16,056 bases of DNA from Saccoglossus kowalevskii (lineage: Eukaryota > Hemichordata > Enteropneusta > Harrimaniidae), in NCBI RefSeq assembly GCF_000003605.2, contig NW_003109978.1, forward strand, positions 338,471 through 354,526, given 5' to 3'. The translations under genes and the position numbers were made by a program. Positions 1-8,299 of the stretch are shown one piece after another. Position 1 is the stretch's first letter. Each line of letters begins with the position of its first letter. Below the pieces are notes generated by a model that worked only from the letters and a program-made list of their open reading frames with translations, had not been told where the DNA came from and did no database searches.

Positions 1-225
1 ATCTATGCACCAAGTTTCATCAAAAACCGATGTATGGTTCTTGAGATAGCAGTGGAACAGTCGGACACACATACACACATACAAACACACAAACTGCAAA
101 GACTCCATTATGTGCTTCGCACATGGGAGTCAAAAATGTATAAATTTCATTTTCAATCATGTCTGCCATCTTAGAAATATTGCCTAATTTTTCCATATTT
201 GAAATTTGCATTTTCAAACAATCAG
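1..225. repeat. Dispersed-repeat-like segment with CA/ACAC tract
   Basis: The plus strand starts with ACCAAGTTTCATCAAAAACC and a TTCTTGAGATAGCAG block. These run into a degenerate (ACAC/ATAC) tract at 64-94. The pattern of ACCAAGTTTCAT, then a short spacer, then GAGATA, then a simple repeat resembles dispersed repeats I recall from many marine invertebrate genomes. No family name is claimed and the boundaries are approximate. Confidence 0.4.
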
Positions 226-312
226 CCTTTCAGCTGAGATAGCACCACTGTTAGCAATGCACATTTCAATTATAGAACAGAAGATATCATTAGAAAATGA
301 ACAATATGCATA

Positions 313-862
313 GTATCAATGCAATGGGACTTGCTGTTTTCAACAAAAATTCAAAAATATCATTTTTCATCATAAATGATTGTGGTTTTTAACAAGAAAA
401 TATCACTTTTTACCAAAAATGACAAAAATATTCACCAAAATTACTGTAGATAATTAAAGATATCATTACAAATAAACAAATATGAGAGAGGTCCACATGT
501 AGTACCTATATATGTAATAATATCAAAGCAATTGAACTTGTCGTTTTTAACAAGAAGTCGAAAATATCACTTTTTACCAAAAATGACAAAAATATTCACC
601 AAAATTAGAGAATTGACGATATCATTACAAAATGAACAAATTTGAGAATGGTCCACATGTAGTACCTATATATGTAATATCAAAGCAATTGGACTTGTGG
701 TTTTTAACAAGAAGTTGAAAATATCACTTTTTACCAAAAATGACAAAAATATATGATCATGAAATGAACAAATCTGAGAGAGGTCTAGCCAAGGTACATA
801 TACACAAGTACACCAAGTATCAAAGCATTCAGGCTTGTAGTTTTCAAGAAGAAGTAAAACAT
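313..862 (+). repeat. Tandem repeat of about 160 bp, three good copies plus partial ends
   Basis: The block TATCACTTTTTACCAAAAAT begins at 401, 565 and 722, giving periods of 164 and 157. It is preceded by AGCAATTGRACTTG-like sequence and TTTTTAACAAGAA. It is followed by CACATGTAGTACCTATATAT. A diverged copy starts near 313 and a partial one near 818 (TATCAAAGCATTCAGGCTTG, then TTTTCAAGAAGAAG). The copies differ by small indels and point changes, so the array is not recent. Confidence 0.8.
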
Positions 863-892
863 TGACATGGACGACGACGGACTCATATGATA

Positions 893-923
893 AGCTCCGC
901 TCCACAAAGTCGACAGCGGAGCT
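893..923. repeat. Stem-loop, perfect 9-bp arms, likely end of a dispersed repeat
   Basis: AGCTCCGCT at 893-901 and AGCGGAGCT at 915-923 are exact reverse complements with a 13-base loop. They lie just after a GACGACGACGG run (870-880). GACGAC-type runs followed by an AGCTCCGCT stem-loop look like the end of a dispersed repeat I recall from lophotrochozoan genomes. The GC-rich stem contrasts with its surroundings. Confidence 0.6.
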
Positions 924-1269
924 AAAAAGGTAGGATGTACCAAGTAGAAATCCTGTGAAATACAGCAACATCACGACAATAACATATGATGATATGCTGG
1001 CAGATATACAATAATATACATACACATAATATTTACGAAGCAAGACAAAATATGAATTGATATCTTGGTATCCAGAAATACTAATCACAAAACATCTTAA
1101 ATGGGAAACAGGCATAAAATCTATTAAAAATGCATCAACAAATGAAATCACACACCCCACAGTCTATTGTACAACATTGCTCAGGTGTTCTAAATATTAA
1201 TATTTCACAGCAGTACAGCCAATCAGAAGCAACCTTACAAATTATAACTCTAATATAATTACAGCTCAC

Positions 1270-1436
1270 CCTTTGTTGCATAGTTTCTATGTCTGGTCCC
1301 AGACCACCCATCTTGATATCGGATTTGAGATTACGGTAATCTTTCAAGGTATATTGTTTATACTGGGGCGGTGATTTCTGTTTTTGTAGTCTAGCCAAGT
1401 ATCCATCTTCTTGACTTGTTCTGCTTGACCTTCCAA
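1270..1436 (-). CDS. JHY: JHY-like gene, third coding exon with conserved GGLGPD core (residues 1239-1294)
   Basis: This 167-base exon lies between acceptor TTTTTCTTACAG|TTGGAAGG and donor CAAAGG|GTGAGC. Its first two bases complete a Val codon (G|TT), and it ends on a whole codon (phase 0). It contains the most conserved-looking part of the protein: QYKQYTLKDYRNLK, then SDIKMGGLGPDIETMQQR, with the GGLGPD core at 1282-1287. In vertebrate JHY the equivalent core is followed by a basic helical stretch (QKEYAKQVKEYN as I recall). No such sequence is visible in the remaining 1269 bases on this strand, so it should lie in the next exon, left of the window. Confidence 0.88.
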
Positions 1437-4400
1437 CTGTAAGAAAAATTTGAGTCACAAATTCAAGTTTTGTTATTTTTCACAAATTAAAATCATGCAC
1501 AATTTTTTCCATATTTTGTCAAAATTGTTGATCAACACTCGTAGCAAATTGGAAGTTATGTCCATTTGGTACAAAATTAACTAAGAAATTATAGAAAAAT
1601 ACAAAGAAATGTGCAAAATGTTTTCCTTCAGAACAAAATTCCTTGACTTGCACCATGGACTCATGGGACACCAATGTCTACACTGTAATGTTTTCAATGT
1701 AATTCCCTGTGCAAAACATTTTAACTTGACAATGAACATAGAGTATATTATGTCTCATAGGGTGTGCATACATTTGCATAAATCTGAATGGTAATGAGAT
1801 ATTACTGGCATCATAGCAAGGCTGTATAGAGTCTAGTCTACCTGAAACTCAGCTTTTTTTTAGCAACTTCAGTGATCTAGCAACAGGACGAGATGATAGG
1901 AGTAGTCAAGACACAGTAATTAACAATTTTTCCAACATTAGTAGTCCAATTGGACTACCGGTACTAACAATTTTCAAACAGTTAAAAATTTCTCTCTACT
2001 TGATACTACATCAAAATAACAAAGTATGGGTTGTCCTACACAAAGTGAGTTGGTTATTTCTACATATTCACAATTGTGTGCATGGCATTAAGCACCAAAC
2101 AACTGAAGAACAACTCAACATATTCTCCGGCTACCAACTTTTGCAATTAGTGCCCAAGTAAAAAATTTTAATTTCAAGCCGTGAAACAAATGTAGGAGAA
2201 TGTATTACCTTTATCAATCCCCGGCAGCACACCATGTGATGGATTATTAAGTCCATCTAGGGGATGTGTGTAAGACAACCGCGGTGTCTCCTCATAAAAC
2301 TGCTGTTGACTTAATCCATCATAACCCCCTTGTCCACCACCACCGTCTTGATATCGTGGTGCCGGGTATGCATCCTGAGAATCCTGTGAGTAGGTCCTCA
2401 TGTGACTATTAGCCGTATAAGTTGCTCCACTACCGTTTCGGTTATGCACACCGAATTTCGGTTGTCCAAAGTTTTGTGGAGGTGGTTCGCGCATATTTGG
2501 ATTAATGTAAGGATTGTCATAGATTGGATATTCCGGCCGTGGTGTGACTGAAACGTCAATGTCAAGATTCTCCTCAGCTTGATCCATTCTTTTTATATTC
2601 ACATTAATATCAAGATTTACTTTCTGGGCACTGGTCCGTGGAGAAGGATTTATAGGAGCAATCTTTTTCCTTGATTGCAGAGACGTCTCAGACTGCGTTC
2701 TGATCGGCACAGCACCTCTCTGTTCCGATACTAATTGTTTTGTCCATGGTTGTTTAGCACTCTTTTTGGAACTACCTTGCTTACCACTAGAGCTTTTAGT
2801 TTTTTGCAGATTTTTTGATCTTTGAGCCCACATGTCTTCCGGGTTGACGTCCACTGAACTTTCCCGGGAAATGCTAGGTAGAGGTTGGTGGGGGTTCAAT
2901 GGCGGCGTCTCCCTCTGTTTCATCTGATACATTTCTTTGTAAGATTTCTGTTGTGGTTTACGTTTAACATTCTTGTTCATATCAATAAAGTTCGGTGCTG
3001 GAGGTGGGGTAGTCTGATACTTTTGCGGACGTCTTTTACGTCCCTGTGTTCTTCCATTCTCTTCAGACCGATTGCTCATCACACCTTGATTATTTGGCAG
3101 CTCCTCGGAGTACTGATCATACCCTGTGTCAGGAGGTTTTTGGAGATGTCTATGGGGATCTTCAATTGGGTTTTGGTAGTATCCATATTCTTGTGCAGGT
3201 ATCTGCTGTAATTGTTGTGGTGGTTGACCCTGGCCATAGTAAGGTCTGCTCCTTCCTTGCTCAAATTCTTCTTGTCTTTGCAATTGATTGTACCTGTGAA
3301 AAGTAAAGAAAACCTGTATTGTTAAAGAATACTGTAAAACATGTCTTTTTCACGAACATGTCTTTTTAGCGAATTTAGCGAAAGAACTGATTCGCTAATT
3401 TAAGATGTCGCTAATGACTTTATTATAAATGCAAAATGGCCAAGGCTTGGGGATATGTATACAGTAATCCGGAACATAAAAATCTGGGGCGCTTCCTAAT
3501 TACACCTAATTACACTTGACAGTTTTTCATTGTTTTTATGGAGGTGATAACTGCGCATTTGTTTTGGCATGCGACGGACAAGTATTGTGAAAACAGGAAA
3601 TCAAAAACGACAAGAGAGATTCGCTAAATCAACATTACGTCAATTAACAAATCAATTTACCACAATTTGCTAAAATTGCATGTCGCTTTTTCAACATGTT
3701 TTACAGTATGTATATTTGATTAAATTTAACCCTTTTCAAATATTGTCATCTTTCTCAAAATAATTTTTTTTGTGTCCAAAATAATAATCAAAATCTGAAG
3801 GCAAGGGAATGTTGTGTCAATTTTGTCTAAAATTATTCAAAAAAATTATGGAAAATACATAAAAATGTTGCAACAAAATTATGGCACTAAAAGGTTGAGG
3901 TAGATAGAAAGGGGTAAAACGTTAAACATTACGAAGCATGCTACTTTAATAACCTATATATTATCTGAAACCTATATATAGACAGATAGGGTAGCATATA
4001 TACTATACTAAAATTTGTGAGTAAGGGATTACCAGATGGGCAATTTCGCTATTTTTGTTCTATTCCAGTAATATTTGAAAACAAAAAACAGTAAGTGAGT
4101 GTACGCTTACCGTGGATCATCATAACTGTCCCTTCTTTGGTGCATTCCCTGTGACTGAGGAAGAAAACTGTCATCTTGATGATATGGTTGCTGTGGATAC
4201 TGCTGATGCTGAGGAGGCATCCTTCTCATGGGCTGCTGTGATGCTGACTCGTAGCCGTGATACAGAGGTGAAGTCTGGGCATTTTGGTAATATGGGTCTT
4301 GTTGATTAGACTGAGAATATGGCTGTTGGAATTGTGAACCTGGTGGTGGGTGCTGATAGACCTGTTGGTGCTGTGGCTGAAATGATTGGTTTGGATATGC

Positions 4401-6740
4401 CGCCAGAGGCTGGGGTTGAGGTTGCTCATTATACTGCTGGTATTGCGGATGTTCAAAATATTGTGGTGGCTGTTGATGCAGGGGTTGGTGTGGATTCTGC
4501 TGTTGTGGTGACATTTGATGCACCTGCTGAGGATTCTGTTGTGGTGGCGACTGCTGCATCTGTTGCTGTGGCATCTGCTGCATAACCTGTTGCTGCGGCA
4601 TTTGCTGCTGCATAACATGTTGCTGCGGCATCTGCTGCTGCATAACCTGTTGCTGCGGCATTTGCTGCTGCATAACCTGTTGCTGTGGCATATGCTGTAT
4701 CTGATGCTGCGGTGTCTGCTGCGAAAGCTGATGTGGTGGCATCTGCTGCACTTGCTGCTGGGGAGACGACTGAAGTGGTCCTGGAGGTGACTGCTGTGAT
4801 TGGTTCATTTGCTCTGGAGGTGGCTGATAATGCTGCTGTGTCTGTGTCTGCATGCCAGTTTCATTCTGGCGTTGCGATGGGAAGACCTGTCTACCTTGTT
4901 GCTGTAAATGTGGTTGTGATAGGGGTTTGGGGTTGTATACTTCTTCTTGTGTTTGATTGTGATCTTGTTGCTGAAAAGCAGGATATTTATCTTGTGGAGG
5001 TGTAGGTGCTTGCTGTCTTACTGCATTTTGCGTTTGTGTGCCAGATGAACCTTTTCGAGCAACTCCAGCACCTTCTGGAGTAACATTTCTCGCACCACTC
5101 ACCTTCCTTCGTGAAGGCTCACCCGAATTGGGATGACTGGGTGGCCTGGGAGGTCTAGATTTCAGAACAAACTGCCTCTTTCGCTCACTCAAACTTAACG
5201 AGGTAGCACTTCCGAGATGTGATATGTGCAGCGATTGTCCTCTGTTGTCAATTGGACTGCCTTTCTCATCAACAAAATGTTCTTCTTCTTCATCACTTTC
5301 CTCTGAGATGTACTCAACCTGAACATCCGCAGCAGGATCGTTCAATGATGGATCATCTGTTTTATGATGCTCACCATATTTCAGGAGTTTTTGTTGATTC
5401 TGTTCGCGTATATAACTCTGTCTTTTATCCAAGTCGTCTGCACTTCGTGGCTGAGTTGATGACCCATGCCGCGGCTGTGCACGAGCAGATGCTCGTTTCC
5501 CAGGGGCTAAAAAAAAATCGTCCTCCGGATCACTGTCTTGGTCATCGCGATGCACCTTCTGTGGAGTTGGCTGCACAACAAATCTTTCTTCTTCCTCTTC
5601 ATCTTTCTGATATCTAGCACCAGTATCTAAAGAATCAACAAGCATACCTGTATCAATGTCAGGATCATTTGCATTGTCCCCGTCTAATGAATCCACATAA
5701 TCTTTGGCCATATTCTCCTTCTCCTCATCTTCAATCCGTCGAATATCCAACAAAGATTTCTCTACACGTTCTTTGAGCTGCCGTTGATATTGTTCCTCGG
5801 CATCTAAAGTATCTGATTCATTGCCATCGTCATGACTACTTGTTATCGGGTTTCTGTACTCCTCATCTTCACCACCATCATCATCATCATCATCACCAAG
5901 CTGCTGTGGAGGAACATAACTTTGATCAATGTCTTGTGGATAACCATATGAAGGAAACGTTTCCTGATTTGGAATTTCACCTCTACGACTTCCTGCAGAT
6001 GGATATCGCTCGTTATTCCCCCTACTTCTCAACTGTCTCTGATTGCCACTACTGAGTCTGCCTCCGGAATTATTCCTGCTACTATGCCTACTCCCAGAAT
6101 GACTCCTTGGATTTTTATCTCTGCTACCATTTGATCCTGGACGGCCAGCACTTCCATGCCGACTTCCTGGCGATCCATAGTGTCCAGTACTTTTTGCAGA
6201 AGGAATCCGAGGAGGGTGTTGACTATGGCTACTACTGATACGAGAATTTCCCGACCTTACACGTCTGTTTGCGGACGATGGTTGACTACGCATGCTACCA
6301 CCTCCTAACTGTATTTGTTGCTGTCGATAAGGGTCATCATCTTCAGGTGCATTCTGAAAATCATAATTCTCAAGAGGATTTCTCGTTTCCATTGAAGGTG
6401 GACCCATTTCCAATTTTTGTGAATCAATATTGTTCGTTATACGGTAATTATCATCCAATGAATCACGTGGTATTCCAGGATATTCAAATCCGTCATAGCG
6501 ATCCAAACTTACATCCAAACTGTCTTGCAGCATTAGTTCTGGTTGCTCATTACGTTTCAAAGAACGGTTACTATTATCGAAACTTGTATGCAAATGTTGT
6601 TGATTTAGCCTATTATTATCGTTCTTATTGAAGTCATGCCCAACGTCGTCGAGGGGAGGATCGTCAAGTAGCAAATGAAGATTGTGAGTAATAATTCTGC
6701 CGGGTGTTGTTGGTTCTTTAGTTGTACTCTCTGATGTCAT
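1270..6740 (-). CDS. JHY: JHY-like (C11orf63-like) gene, three exons, 3' end outside window
   Basis: A three-exon coding region read leftward: 6740-4111, 3293-2209, 1436-1270. Splicing gives 1294 residues and then runs out of the window at a phase 0 donor. All junctions have GT-AG borders and the reading frame carries through phases 2, 1 and 0, which is strong internal support. Homology rests on two blocks: PEDMWAQRSKNLQ (residues 1028-1040) and YTLKDY plus MGGLGPD (1267-1272 and 1281-1287). From memory, vertebrate JHY has a PEDxWxQR motif and a KLGGLGPD core near its C-terminus. JHY loss in mice causes juvenile hydrocephalus with abnormal ependymal cilia, so a cilium-related role is inferred. 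No enzymatic domain, signal peptide or membrane segment is visible, and most of the protein is low-complexity. It is already longer than the roughly 800 residues I recall for human JHY. The symbol rests on motif recognition, not on a search. Confidence 0.78.
1437..2208 (-). other. Intron 2 of the JHY-like gene (772 bp, phase 1)
   Basis: It is bounded by donor GTAATA (2208) and acceptor TTTTTCTTACAG (ending 1437). It is AT-rich. Apart from the palindrome at 1941-1958, nothing in it could be identified. Short reading frames inside show no recognisable protein. Confidence 0.85.
1941..1958. repeat. Perfect 18-bp palindrome
   Basis: GTAGTCCAATTGGACTAC is its own reverse complement, with no spacer, inside intron 2. 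Its function is unknown. It could be a symmetric protein-binding site or a remnant of an insertion. Confidence 0.9.
2209..3293 (-). CDS. JHY: JHY-like gene, second coding exon (residues 877-1238)
   Basis: This 1085-base exon follows acceptor ...CTTTTCACAG|GTACAATC, with a good pyrimidine tract on the minus strand. Its first base completes the Arg codon from the previous exon. It ends at GATAAAG|GTAATA after one base of a codon (phase 1). It encodes a Tyr/Gln/Pro-rich start (YYGQGQPPQQ, QEYGYYQ), then basic segments (GRKRRPQK, KRKPQQK). The block PEDMWAQRSKNLQ at 1028-1040 (genome 2842-2804) follows, and I match it to a PEDxWxQR block in vertebrate JHY. Next come a Lys/Ser-rich linker and a DINVNIKRMDQAEENLDIDV segment. 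The last part is Tyr/Gly/Pro-rich (GGGGQGGYDGLSQQQFYEE). Apart from the PED block it is likely disordered. Confidence 0.86.
3330..3708. mobile_element. MITE-like element with terminal inverted repeats and TA flanks
   Basis: CTGTAAAACATGT (3332-3344) and ACATGTTTTACAG (3694-3706) are perfect 13-bp terminal inverted repeats bounding 375 bases. TA lies directly outside both ends (3330-3331, 3707-3708), as expected for a Tc1/mariner-type target duplication. Inside are TTAGCGAA/TTCGCTAA hairpin arms (3375-3382, 3391-3398) and a duplicated CTAATTACAC-like unit near 3496-3516. There is no transposase reading frame, so it would be non-autonomous. The TACTGTAAA start also recurs at 15712 with TTCGC-type sequence. 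Confidence 0.65.
3727..3905 (-). repeat. Dispersed repeat, copy in intron 1
   Basis: Read on the minus strand, this segment aligns by eye with 10918-11100 on the plus strand. Shared blocks include CATAATTTT/CAATAATTTT, TTTTTATGTATTTT, a TGACCAAATGGACATAA/AGACAAAATTGACACAA pair, and AGATTTTGAT/AGTTTTGATC. The left end has TTAACCCTTTT on the plus strand. The two copies are diverged. No coding capacity is visible. Confidence 0.5.
4111..6740 (-). CDS. JHY: JHY-like gene, first coding exon (residues 1-876)
   Basis: This 2630-base exon starts at ATG 6740-6738 with A at -3. An in-frame TAG lies three codons upstream, so the start cannot be extended within this exon. It ends at donor CACG|GTAAGC, leaving two bases of an Arg codon (phase 2). 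In order it encodes: an N-terminal region with two DSLD motifs (73-76, 93-96); a Ser/Arg/Gly-rich basic stretch (about 150-255); Asp6 (283-288) and acidic sequence; a charged, probably helical segment (about 311-347); two more DSLD motifs (350-353, 369-372); an acidic run (about 380-410); a second acidic patch (about 478-492); a basic Pro-rich part (about 520-560); and a Gln/Pro-rich region (about 577-877). Pfam-type folds are not apparent. Low complexity this extensive suggests intrinsic disorder. Confidence 0.88.
4551..4691 (-). repeat. Coding 30-bp minisatellite (MPQQQVMQQQ repeat)
   Basis: Within the first coding exon, a 30-base unit encodes MPQQQVMQQQ starting at residues 684, 694, 704 and 714. 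A shortened unit starts at 723. Multiples of three keep the frame. The neighbouring Gln-rich DNA is rich in CAG and CAA codons (CTG/TTG on the plus strand), so the copy number could vary. Confidence 0.85.
5876..5897 (-). repeat. Coding GAT trinucleotide microsatellite (Asp6)
   Basis: Six consecutive GAT codons encode Asp residues 283-288, flanked by Gly codons. On the plus strand this is a perfect ATC repeat. Confidence 0.9.
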
Positions 6741-6773
6741 ACTAGGCTATCCATAGTCAAAGGTAGTTCACCT
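6738..6773 (-). promoter_or_regulatory. 3' splice acceptor and 5' UTR end before the start codon
   Basis: Read on the minus strand, a pyrimidine-rich tract (CTCTATTTTGTGTATTTTTAG) ends in AG at 6773-6772. It is followed by 31 bases (6771-6741) and the ATG at 6740. The stop TAG sits in frame three codons before the ATG. This suggests that the 5' UTR begins in a separate upstream exon and that translation starts at 6740. If the acceptor is not used, transcription would have to start close to the ATG. Confidence 0.55.
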
Positions 6774-7373
6774 AAAAATACACAAAATAGAGATAATGTT
6801 AATATCTAGACAAAATGCAGATATTATATAGAATGAATGAGACCAGACTATTTTCTTTGGTGGTACATGTAAATACAACATACATTTATTTTGCTGTGAC
6901 ATCATTAATGGGATATTTGTGAAAATACTTTCAAGCAAAGACATATTTATCTAGACAATAATATTTACTAGCTTAAAAGTAGTTCATATCATATTTTATG
7001 TTTCTCAATTGTTTTGTCTATTTATTTCTTTTATGGTTGTGTTTTACCATGATGGTCTTGACATGGTTTATTGTTTTCTATTCTATTCTATTCTATTCTA
7101 AGGCTGGAATTTCACAGAGGCATCAAAGCCATTATTGCATTGTTGCCCATCAAGTTTCTTTGGTGTCCTTTGATATTCTTCAAAATATTCCTATGATGCC
7201 AAATCATTTTTTTTTACATTTTTGGCCTTGAGAATGGCTGCCCTCTCGACATTCAAGCTCTGCTACATATATTCCCAAACACAGTGCTTATGTAAAAGCA
7301 AAGACGACCGTCTTATAACAAATCACAGAAGTACAATTTATGACTAAATAATACACATGTTAATATCTTGCAC
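6774..7373 (-). other. Probable 5' UTR intron, no gene seen
   Basis: This is AT-rich sequence between the acceptor at 6772 and a tentative donor at 7373. It contains a (TTCTA)5 microsatellite at 7076-7100 and a T8 run near 7208. No reading frame with recognisable coding character is present. Confidence 0.35.
7076..7100. repeat. (TTCTA)5 microsatellite
   Basis: Five perfect tandem copies of the pentamer TTCTA. Confidence 0.95.
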
Positions 7374-7456
7374 CTGCCTGCCGAGGTCATTGTGGGTCGC
7401 GGGATACATGTAATATACTAATGGTATTTACTGCCATAAATTATTGTCATGGTAAC
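7374..7456 (-). promoter_or_regulatory. Candidate promoter and non-coding first exon with X-box-like site
   Basis: ATTGTCATGGTAAC at 7443-7456 matches 12 of 14 bases of the palindromic RFX X-box GTTGCCATGGTAAC. Just downstream in gene direction lies a GC-rich, CpG-containing patch (7404-7374), unlike the surrounding AT-rich DNA. It ends in CAGGCAG|GTGCAAG, a possible but weak donor. Splicing from 7374 to the acceptor at 6772 would remove about 600 bases. RFX factors control many ciliary genes, so this would suit a JHY homologue. The transcription start itself is not visible. Confidence 0.3.
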
Positions 7457-8291
7457 ATGGTGCATATTTACAAACATGCATTTTGATTGCAGGTTTTTTT
7501 TCCCCACATGTACATATAATAATCCAATTTTTAATTAAATTACCGGTAATATTTTTACATGTATTCCAATAAACTGTTCCCTGACTTGTGAACATTAAGT
7601 CATCAATGCATGTAATAGACAGGTAAACTTGAACACTCAGACAATTTGACAATTGCTGGAAGATGACATTAAATTTCAGCAGAATAGTAATAGCTATGTT
7701 GAGAAATCTATTTAAGAAACAATTTAGATTAATAAAGTTAGTCAAATATAATAACTGGGGAAGACAACAGGATTCTCCCCTAGAGTATTACAGAATGGGA
7801 TGCTAACAACACTGTTGGATAAACGCTTAATTATCATAACAATAAATGAAATATAGACAATTAAAATATTATATTATGCAAATTGGCCATGACACTATTA
7901 TTTTTTCCTATGGAATATGGTGGATAACTTTAAAATATCTGAAAAGAACAGTATCAAAATTATCTGTTAAATTTAAATGTACAAATCAGAAATTTACAGC
8001 GTTTGCAAGTTATGTGTTGGCACTTGAGGCTCAGTGGCTATTTTTGTTGATCAATCTAAAATCCCACCATGCAATTCAGTTTTGAATTGGTAATTCTCAG
8101 TTCGTATTGCATGAAAGGCGCAGACCAAATGTCTGATTTCTTTTTTAAAGCTCAATATTGATCTTTGAAGAAGCCAGGGAATATTGCATTGACACATCCT
8201 TACTTCATTAAAATTAACAATTATCAAATATGAATATCACATAATTAAGCGTGGAAATACTTTCACATTTATTGAATCTTAGGCGTTGTTT

Positions 8292-8299
8292 TGACGTCA
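8292..8299. promoter_or_regulatory. Full CRE-like palindrome TGACGTCA
   Basis: This is a perfect 8-bp cAMP response element consensus (CREB/ATF type). TGACCTTTG, a nuclear-receptor half-site-like word, follows about 11 bases downstream. A single match could be chance. Confidence 0.2.

Larger units (their letters stand above)
1..1269 (-). other. Intron 3 of the JHY-like gene (partial), repeat-rich
   Basis: This is non-coding sequence after donor GTGAGC at 1269-1264. No acceptor followed by JHY-like coding sequence was recognised before the window edge. The stretch from 1 to about 925 is mostly dispersed or tandem repeat. The part from 925 to 1269 is AT-rich with nothing identifiable. Minus-strand reading frames here give hydrophobic, unconserved-looking peptides. 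Confidence 0.7.
3294..4110 (-). other. Intron 1 of the JHY-like gene (817 bp, phase 2)
   Basis: It is bounded by donor GTAAGC (4110) and acceptor TTTTCTTTACTTTTCACAG (ending 3294). Most of its length is made of two unrelated repeats: a TIR element at 3332-3706 and a dispersed repeat at about 3727-3905. Confidence 0.88.

Noticed and set aside
20-217. 65-residue minus-strand frame ending in a Val/Cys-rich tail
   Set aside because: The tail comes from the CA-type simple repeat and the rest from a dispersed repeat.
666-1160. 164-residue minus-strand frame
   Set aside because: It overlaps the 160-bp repeat and stem-loop in intron 3, has no JHY-like sequence and no suitable acceptor giving the expected continuation.
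1135-1269. Extension of the third exon past GTGAGC into a Cys/Ile-rich tail
   Set aside because: A strong donor ends the conserved block in phase 0, and the read-through sequence looks intronic.
2885-3306. Two plus-strand frames and a minus-strand alternative frame over exon 2
   Set aside because: They overlap the second coding exon, whose frame is fixed by splice phases on both sides.
4319-4585. Val/Ala-rich plus-strand frame
   Set aside because: Antisense shadow of the Gln/Pro-rich coding exon; no start context or conservation signal.
4515-4790. Leu/His-rich plus-strand frame
   Set aside because: Reverse complement of the Gln-rich coding repeat of the JHY-like gene.
5219-5617. 132-residue plus-strand frame
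   Set aside because: Antisense of the spliced, in-frame JHY-like exon; composition follows that exon.
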